In this document: one piece after another, positions 58,064 through 64,000 of the stretch
Position numbering within the stretch: the first letter of the stretch is position 1
Layout: each line of letters begins with the position of its first letter
Assembly: GCF_004920405.1 (NCBI RefSeq)
Contig: NZ_RFLV01000003.1
Location: 432,240 to 496,239 of the forward strand
Origin: Pseudomonas leptonychotis
GTDB lineage: Bacteria; Pseudomonadota; Gammaproteobacteria; Pseudomonadales; Pseudomonadaceae
DNA: 64,000 nucleotides
Reading direction: 5' to 3'
Notes under the pieces: model-generated
The model's input: only the letters and a program-made list of their open reading frames with translations
Database searches by the model: none
What the model was told of the DNA's origin: nothing
Program-made: the position numbers and the translations under genes

Positions 58064-58494
58064 TACACACCCTCCACGTTGAGGCCCATGCTACGAGCGG
58101 AGCCGGCGATGGTACGCACAGCTGCATCCATATCAGCGGCAGTCAGATCAGCCTCTTTAGTTTTGGCGATCTCTTCCAGCTGAGCACGAGTCACAGTGCC
58201 AACCTTTACGGTGTTCGGACGGGCCGAACCACTGGTCAGACCAGCAGCCTTCTTCAGCAGAACCGAAGCCGGGGTGCTTTTGGTTTCAAAAGTAAAGCTA
58301 CGGTCGCTGTAAACAGTGATGATCACTGGAGTCGGCAGACCAGGCTCCATGCCTTGAGTACGGGCATTGAACGCTTTACAGAATTCCATGATATTGACGC
58401 CGTGCTGACCCAGGGCTGGGCCGACAGGTGGCGACGGGTTGGCTTGTGCAGCCTTTACTTGCAGCTTGATATAAGCCGTGATTTTCTTAGCCAT
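58063..58494 (-). CDS. rplK: 50S ribosomal protein L11
   Basis: 143 residues: [40 protein letters not shown]-terminal domain contacting the GTPase centre, C-terminal domain binding 23S rRNA. Needed for stringent response by RelA. First gene of the rplKAJL cluster. Confidence 0.98.
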   Translation of the reverse strand: MAKKITAYIKLQVKAAQANPSPPVGPALGQHGVNIMEFCKAFNARTQGMEPGLPTPVIITVYSDRSFTFETKSTPASVLLKKAAGLTSGSARPNTVKVGTVTRAQLEEIAKTKEADLTAADMDAAVRTIAGSARSMGLNVEGV

Positions 58495-58537
58495 GAGCTA
58501 CTCCAATTTTGGGTTCTAGCGCCTTTCGGCTCCCCAG

Positions 58538-58566
58538 TTATTACCTGTTTATCCCAGTGACGACAA
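58538..58566 (-). promoter_or_regulatory. Weak promoter candidate before rplK
   Basis: Minus strand TTGTCG (58566-58561), 17 bases, TAATAA (58543-58538). Match to consensus is poor; listed because it again begins in the tail of the preceding terminator. Confidence 0.3.
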
Positions 58567-58591
58567 AACCCCGCAGCCCAAGGCTGCGGGG
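58565..58591 (-). terminator. Terminator after nusG
   Basis: CCCCGCAGCC-ttg-GGCTGCGGGG followed by TTTT on the minus strand, in the 116-base nusG-rplK gap. Confidence 0.88.
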
Positions 58592-58610
58592 TAAGGGATG
58601 CTTATGTCAG

Positions 58611-59144
58611 TTATGCCTTTTCGACCTGACTGAACTCCAGCTCGACCGGTGTAGAGCGACCAAAAATAGTCACTGCCACCTGGATTCGGCTCTTCTCGTA
58701 ATTTACTTCTTCGACTACACCACTGAAATCAGCAAACGGACCATCAGTCACGCGCACCATTTCACCTGGCTCAAACAATGTCTTAGGCTTAGGCTTGTCA
58801 CCACTATCGGCAACTCGACGCAAAATAGCGTCAGCTTCTTTTTCAGTGATAGGTGCAGGTTTATCTGCAGTACCACCAATAAAGCCCATGACGCGCGGCG
58901 TATTCTTGATCAAATGCCAAGTCGCCTCGCTCATTTCCATTTGCACCAGAACATAGCCTGGAAAGAACTTACGCTCACTTTTGCGCTTTTGACCATTACG
59001 CATCTCTACCACTTCTTCGGTAGGGACCAGAATTTCGCCAAAAACATCTTCCATACCAGCGAGCTTCACACGCTCGACTAACGAGCGCATAACATGCTTC
59101 TCGTAACCCGAGTAAGCATGCACAACGTACCAACGCTTAGCCAC
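58611..59144 (-). CDS. nusG: Transcription termination/antitermination protein NusG
   Basis: 177 residues; NGN domain ([25 protein letters not shown]..., [20 protein letters not shown]) and C-terminal KOW domain ([24 protein letters not shown]). Couples RNAP to Rho or S10. Nine bases after secE. Confidence 0.98.
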   Translation of the reverse strand: MAKRWYVVHAYSGYEKHVMRSLVERVKLAGMEDVFGEILVPTEEVVEMRNGQKRKSERKFFPGYVLVQMEMSEATWHLIKNTPRVMGFIGGTADKPAPITEKEADAILRRVADSGDKPKPKTLFEPGEMVRVTDGPFADFSGVVEEVNYEKSRIQVAVTIFGRSTPVELEFSQVEKA

Positions 59145-59153
59145 GGGACACCT

Positions 59154-59522
59154 TTAACCTACAATCAACGAAACAAGCCAACCAAGCAGGGAATCAAGCC
59201 CCCACAACAACAGCGCCATAACCAAAACAACAGCCACAACGATTAGAGTTGTCTGCGTGGTTTCCTGGCGAGTTGGCCAAACGACCTTACGAATCTCAAC
59301 GCGCGCTTCTTTTGCCAGCACCCAAAAGGACTGACCTTTCGATGTTTGCAAAGCAATTACGCCGGCTAGCGCCGCAACAACCAGCAAAGCCAGAACACGA
59401 TACAAGATAGGCTCAGCAGAGAAATACTGATTACCAACCACACCTGCAATTACCAGAGCAGCCACAATGAGCCACTTCAGAAAATCGAAGCGAGAGTCTT
59501 TGGCTTCAGCCTTAACATTCAT
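59154..59522 (-). CDS. secE: Preprotein translocase subunit SecE
   Basis: 122 residues with three membrane helices (about 14-32, 38-58, 95-115) and the amphipathic conserved region KEARVEIRKVVWPTRQETTQT before the last helix. Forms SecYEG with SecY at 32523-33851. It lies 42 bases after tRNA-Trp. Confidence 0.97.
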   Translation of the reverse strand: MNVKAEAKDSRFDFLKWLIVAALVIAGVVGNQYFSAEPILYRVLALLVVAALAGVIALQTSKGQSFWVLAKEARVEIRKVVWPTRQETTQTTLIVVAVVLVMALLLWGLDSLLGWLVSLIVG

Positions 59523-59564
59523 CTACTAATATCCTGTAAAAGACGCGCCAAGTTCTAGAGAAAA

Positions 59565-59640
59565 TGGCAGGTCAGGAGGGAATCGAACCCCCAACCTACG
59601 GTTTTGGAGACCGTCGCTCTGCCAATTGAGCTACTGACCT
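59565..59640 (-). tRNA. trpT: tRNA-Trp (CCA)
   Basis: 76 bases with encoded CCA. Acceptor AGGTCAG/CTGACCT, anticodon loop CTCCAAA with anticodon CCA, T arm GGGGGTTCGATTCCCTC. Lies between tufB and secE, the standard place. A GGCCGGC/GTCGGCC stem between tufB and this tRNA (59650-59690) may be a partial terminator or processing site. Confidence 0.97.
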
Positions 59641-59694
59641 AAAAACTGAACCAGGCCGACCATTATGCCGGCCCGATTAAAACAGATCAATCGA

Positions 59695-60888
<1,194 letters not shown>

Positions 60889-60935
60889 TTTGACTGCCTC
60901 CGAGGGAAGAATTGACCCAGTATCACCGCCATAAA

Positions 60936-60967
60936 ACAAAGGCAGATACTTGCATATCTGCCTTTAT
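60936..60967 (-). terminator. Hairpin between tRNA-Thr and tufB
   Basis: AAAGGCAGATAT-gcaa-GTATCTGCCTTT followed by GTTTTA on the minus strand; a partial terminator that could lower tufB relative to the tRNAs. Confidence 0.7.
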
Positions 60968-60971
60968 TATA

Positions 60972-61047
60972 TGGAGCTCATGAGCGGACTCGAACCGCTG
61001 ACCTCACCCTTACCAAGGGTGTGCTCTACCAACTGAGCTACATGAGC
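60972..61047 (-). tRNA. thrT: tRNA-Thr (GGT)
   Basis: 76 bases with encoded CCA; acceptor GCTCATG/CATGAGC, anticodon loop TTGGTAA with GGT, T arm GCGGTTCGAGTCCGC. Confidence 0.97.
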
Positions 61048-61073
61048 AAAACACATTGCAAGAACAACAATGC

Positions 61074-61147
<74 letters not shown>

Positions 61148-61171
61148 GGAGCCTGCAGCTCTCGCTAAATC

Positions 61172-61256
61172 TGGTGGAGGGAGAAGGATTCGAACCTTCG
61201 AAGTCGTAGACGTCAGATTTACAGTCTGATCCCTTTGGCCACTCGGGAATCCCTCC
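61172..61256 (-). tRNA. tyrU: tRNA-Tyr (GTA)
   Basis: 85 bases with encoded CCA and a long variable arm; acceptor GGAGGGA/TCCCTCC, anticodon loop ACTGTAAATC with GTA, T arm GAAGGTTCGAATCCTTC. First product of the tRNA-tufB operon. Confidence 0.97.
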
Positions 61257-61268
61257 AAACGGGGCGGC

Positions 61269-61297
61269 ATTCTCATTCGAGGCCGACCTACTGTCAA
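61269..61297 (-). promoter_or_regulatory. Promoter of the tRNA-tufB operon
   Basis: Minus strand TTGACA (61297-61292), exactly 17 bases, GAGAAT (61274-61269), followed by GC-rich GCCGCCCC as expected of a stringently controlled stable-RNA promoter. The rest of the gap to 61397 holds only a GC stem at 61363-61385. Confidence 0.75.
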
Positions 61298-61397
61298 GCA
61301 ATTTCTCATTAAAAAACCTGAGGTTAGCTACATTGACAGCAACTTCGCAGAACACATGTTAGCGCCAGCCTGCGAAGCGGGCGCCATTCTATGCATT

Positions 61398-62069
61398 CTA
61401 CTGAGGGCTTGCAACCCCCTCGCACGGCATTAATTGCTGCTCCAACCCCTTGAAGTCAAAAGCCAAACGCTGAAGCAAGGAATCATCCGCCAACCTCCGA
61501 CTTTGCGGAGAGACGCGCACCCAAAAACTACGGTGTGCACGGGTCAGCTCTCGCAGCGATGGCTCGTAGCCCGCATCACGCAAACGCCGCATGACACTCT
61601 GCGCTGAATCGCTGCGCGGGAAGATACCCAAGGAGATGCCGTTGGCCAAATCGCCCTGGGTAATAATGTAACTATCTATCTTACGCGCCTGCAGCTCACG
61701 CAATTGGCGCAACGAGGCTTGCCGTGAAGCCAAGGGAGGCAGATAGACCCAATAATCGACTCCGGCCGCCGCATCCATGCTTTGCACCCGAGACTGGATA
61801 TCCAAGCTCAATAACCGCTGCTCGACAGCAGACGCATCCGCCACCAACTCAAAGCTACCGAGATACAAGCAAACTGCTTCCACAGCCTGAACCTCGACCA
61901 CCTCTCGCCTAGGCGCACCACCGGACTCACTAAGCAAGCGAATATCCCGCTTACTGTCTTGCGCCATATTGAGCGGCGCAATTTCGGTAACCCGCAAAGG
62001 AGCCTGCTGTTGATGCCAAACGTAATAAAACAAGTTCAGCACAATTAACCACAAAAACATCCAGCGCAT
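61398..62069 (-). CDS. SPOR-domain-like membrane-anchored protein
   Basis: From ATG 62069 the protein has 223 residues: one N-terminal membrane helix (MRWMFLWLIVLNLFYYVW), a periplasmic linker, and SPOR-like repeats VCLYLGSFELVADASAVEQRL (near 67-87) and ISLGIFPRSDSAQSVMRRLRDAG (near 145-167). SPOR domains bind denuded septal peptidoglycan. GAGGT precedes the start. It follows coaX by seven bases, as in other pseudomonads. Specific cell-division function is inference. Confidence 0.85.
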   Translation of the reverse strand: MRWMFLWLIVLNLFYYVWHQQQAPLRVTEIAPLNMAQDSKRDIRLLSESGGAPRREVVEVQAVEAVCLYLGSFELVADASAVEQRLLSLDIQSRVQSMDAAAGVDYWVYLPPLASRQASLRQLRELQARKIDSYIITQGDLANGISLGIFPRSDSAQSVMRRLRDAGYEPSLRELTRAHRSFWVRVSPQSRRLADDSLLQRLAFDFKGLEQQLMPCEGVASPQ

Positions 62070-62076
62070 CACGACC

Positions 62077-62823
62077 TCAATCGATAGGGCAAGCGATCGC
62101 CAAGCCGATAAATACCAAATCAGGCACGACCCGCGCCCCCGGAATAACATCCATCACCAAAGGAGCATCCCCTCCAGTAAGGAAAACATCAAACTCGCCA
62201 CCAAGAAGCTCGACAGCCATAGCCGCCTGACCACTGACAAACCCACGCAGCATCAGCCAACATCCCCGCTCAACAGCCTCAGCAGTTGCGCGTCCAGGCA
62301 CTAAGTTTTCAAGCGCTTCAGCTGCTTCATCATTGTCATAACGCGTTCGCCGGGTATGCGTACGCAACTGCGTGCGCATCAATGGCACGCCAGGGCATAT
62401 AAACCCACCCAAATGCTGACCATCCGCCGATACAAAATCAGAAGTAATAGCCGTGCCGAGATCAATAACCAAGGCTGCCTTATGCGACACCTGATAAGCC
62501 CCGACTACCGCAAGCCACCGATCAAGCCCAAGACGCTGATACTCCTCATAGCCATTGCGCACACCCGCCAACAAGACAGCAGACTGCGCAACCTGGCACT
62601 CGACAGCAAAGACTCGCTCAAGCAGCGAGATCAACTGCATTGTTTCTTCATCACTGCGTACGCTTACCAAGCGACAGCCACGCAAGCGAACACCTTGCTC
62701 ATGCACAGCATCTATGAGCGCCTGATCAGACTCAACGACACCACCTGAACGCGCAGTAGCGCTTTCACCACACAGCAAACGCCACTTTATTAAGGTATTA
62801 CCGCAGTCGAGCTCAAGAATCAT
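62077..62823 (-). CDS. coaX: Type III pantothenate kinase
   Basis: CoaX phosphorylates pantothenate in CoA synthesis. The 248-residue protein has the ATP-binding [15 protein letters not shown] start (Asp6 in DCGNT) and [13 protein letters not shown] (about 127-139) with the second ribokinase-like Asp, then [11 protein letters not shown] and [11 protein letters not shown] 62823 is preferred to the GTG one codon before. It overlaps the birA end by 11 bases. Confidence 0.93.
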   Translation of the reverse strand: MILELDCGNTLIKWRLLCGESATARSGGVVESDQALIDAVHEQGVRLRGCRLVSVRSDEETMQLISLLERVFAVECQVAQSAVLLAGVRNGYEEYQRLGLDRWLAVVGAYQVSHKAALVIDLGTAITSDFVSADGQHLGGFICPGVPLMRTQLRTHTRRTRYDNDEAAEALENLVPGRATAEAVERGCWLMLRGFVSGQAAMAVELLGGEFDVFLTGGDAPLVMDVIPGARVVPDLVFIGLAIACPID

Positions 62824-63778
62824 CACGCAACCTCAGGCTGAGCTCGCCACCACTAAAGCTTCGCTCAACCCCATCAACACGAAGACGAATGGCTCCGGAA
62901 AGATCCACACCTAACACAACCCCCTCGACAGGCTCACCCCCTGCCGTTAGCGCAACGACGCGCCCCTGCCAAAGATGATCAGCTTCCCACTCATTCTGCA
63001 AAGCGGCGAACCCTTCACGCAGCTGTATATCCAAGTAGCGCGACAAATGCCGATTCAACTCACCCACAAGTTCATTGCGGTTTAAAAGCACCCCTAACTC
63101 AGCGCGCATAGAGGTCCACGGCTGCCCAATAACTCCGGGCTCAGCCGCAAGCATGTTCACATTCAAGCCAATACCGATGACCACATGGCAAACATCGGCC
63201 GGGTCACCTGACAGCTCCAACAGAATGCCCGCCAACTTACGCTCACCGACCAGCACATCATTGGGCCATTTCAGCCCCGCATCGACCACACCAAAGCCAC
63301 GGACAACCCGGAGCAGGGCCAAGCCAACAGCCAGGCTCATACCCTCAAGCTGACGCATGCCTCCCTCGATACGCACCACCAAGCTGTAATACAGATTTTC
63401 ACCGAAAGGACTTACCCAGGTACGCCCTCGCCGCCCACGCCCACTGGTTTGTCGCTCAGCTAGCACGTAGAACGGCAGAGCTTGCGCCGCCGGCAAAAGT
63501 CGCAATGCTTCAGCATTGGTCGAGTCGACACTTGGCATGACGCAAGCGCGCCAATGCGGAACACCCATTTGAGCATTCAGCCAGTCCGCATCCAACAATT
63601 GCAACGGCGTCACCAATCTATAGCCGCGCCCGCGAACCTTATGCAGCGGCAGCGACAACTCCGCTTGCAAAGCCTGAAGCTGCTTCCATACCGCTGAACG
63701 ACTGACGCCTAAAGCGGCACCAAGCGCCTCACCCGAGTGAAACCGTCCGTCTTGAAGAAGCCTTAACAATGCAAGCAT
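62813..63778 (-). CDS. birA: Biotin-protein ligase / biotin operon repressor BirA
   Basis: 321 residues from ATG 63778. An N-terminal winged helix-turn-helix ([23 protein letters not shown], about 15-37) precedes the ligase domain with [20 protein letters not shown] (biotin-AMP loop), KWPNDVLV and GIGLNVN motifs and a C-terminal SH3-like domain. So it can both biotinylate carboxyl carrier protein and repress transcription. Located directly downstream of an rRNA operon. Confidence 0.95.
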   Translation of the reverse strand: MLALLRLLQDGRFHSGEALGAALGVSRSAVWKQLQALQAELSLPLHKVRGRGYRLVTPLQLLDADWLNAQMGVPHWRACVMPSVDSTNAEALRLLPAAQALPFYVLAERQTSGRGRRGRTWVSPFGENLYYSLVVRIEGGMRQLEGMSLAVGLALLRVVRGFGVVDAGLKWPNDVLVGERKLAGILLELSGDPADVCHVVIGIGLNVNMLAAEPGVIGQPWTSMRAELGVLLNRNELVGELNRHLSRYLDIQLREGFAALQNEWEADHLWQGRVVALTAGGEPVEGVVLGVDLSGAIRLRVDGVERSFSGGELSLRLRDDS

Positions 63779-63878
63779 GAGATCCCCGCTACGCAGTAGG
63801 CAGGCATGATAACGACGCACTGTTTAGTTGCCTATCAAAGGCTCGCCCGTGGGTGGTTTGTTTTTCGTCGCACAAAGT

Positions 63879-63914
63879 AAAACCCCCGACCAGTTTCCTG
63901 ATCGGGGGTTTTGG
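63879..63914 (-). terminator. rRNA operon terminator
   Basis: CCCCCGATCAG-gaaa-CTGGTCGGGGG followed by TTTTAC on the minus strand, seven bases after the 5S end. birA transcription needs read-through or a promoter in 63779-63878, where I see none that is convincing. Confidence 0.88.
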
Positions 63915-63920
63915 TGTAGG

Positions 63921-64000
63921 TGCTTGACGATGACCTACTCTCACATGGGGAAACCCCACACTACCATCGGCGATGCATCGTTTCACTACTGAGTTCGGGA
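63921..64000 (-). rRNA. rrf: 5S ribosomal RNA, 3' part (rest beyond window)
   Basis: The last 80 bases are the 3' two-thirds of a Pseudomonas-type 5S rRNA on the minus strand, from TCCCGAACTCAGTAGTGAAA to GAGAGTAGGTCATCGTCAAG; the 5' end and the 23S/16S genes lie outside. Confidence 0.96.

Noticed and set aside
61398..64000. Insertion or island near the tRNA genes
   Set aside because: The SPOR-coaX-birA genes next to rRNA and the tRNA-tufB operon are normal for pseudomonads; no integrase, att repeats or change in composition are visible.

Overview
The window looks like a chromosomal segment of a Pseudomonas-type gammaproteobacterium. The evidence is the protein sequences (RpoB, RpoC, L/S ribosomal proteins, RibA, NrdR, SPOR-CoaX-BirA order), the tRNA-tufB-tRNA-secE-nusG-rplKAJL-rpoBC-str-S10-spc-alpha order, REP-like palindromes, and an OmpW gene with an Anr/FNR-type box. 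Almost everything is ordinary core chromosome. I see no phage, plasmid, IS transposase or CRISPR.

Region 1 (1-9672, all minus strand) is a riboflavin/thiamine block transcribed nrdR-ribD-[FMN riboswitch]-ribC-ribBX-ribH-nusB-thiL-pgpA-(binding protein)-(retropepsin-like)-ribA-(membrane protein)-BtuF-like, with many 1-8 base overlaps. RibA and RibD supply the GTP branch, RibBX the ribulose-5-phosphate branch, RibH and RibC finish riboflavin. ThiL makes thiamine pyrophosphate, NusB is antitermination, PgpA is phospholipid synthesis. The FMN riboswitch has a readable expression platform whose sequestered ribosome site belongs to a short upstream ORF overlapping ribC.

Region 2 (9673-15932, mostly plus) starts with a 266-bp inverted-repeat-bounded MITE-like element. 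It continues with a lipoprotein, a methyltransferase and a CnoX-type thioredoxin/TPR protein. Then comes a four-gene His-rich protein/ABC transporter/DUF3299 operon behind a 19-bp Zur-like palindrome.

Region 3 (16020-20882, minus) is a six-gene TonB2/TtpC-type energy-transduction operon: DUF3450, ExbB with periplasmic extension, ExbB, ExbD, TonB, TPR, with a Fur-like box upstream. It is back-to-back with ompW (plus), which has an Anr-like site.

Region 4 (21943-29194) carries an NDP-sugar epimerase, an RmlD-like protein lacking the SDR catalytic Tyr/Lys, ssb, an MFS exporter, uvrA (plus) and a haem-ligand-less bacterial ferritin.

Region 5 (29381-61256, all minus) is the large translation/transcription superoperon: tRNA-Tyr, -Gly, -Thr, tufB, tRNA-Trp, secE, nusG, rplKAJL, rpoBC, rpsLG, fusA, tufA, the S10, spc and alpha operons, to rplQ. 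Small genes rpmJ (38 aa) and rpmD (59 aa) are present. At several operon junctions a terminator stem abuts or overlaps the -35 hexamer of the next promoter, including an unexpected one between rpsN and rpsH.

Region 6 (61398-64000, minus) is a SPOR protein, coaX and birA downstream of an rRNA operon, of which only the 3' part of 5S rRNA is inside the window.

Functional names rest on motif reading and remembered family sequences; no database search was possible.
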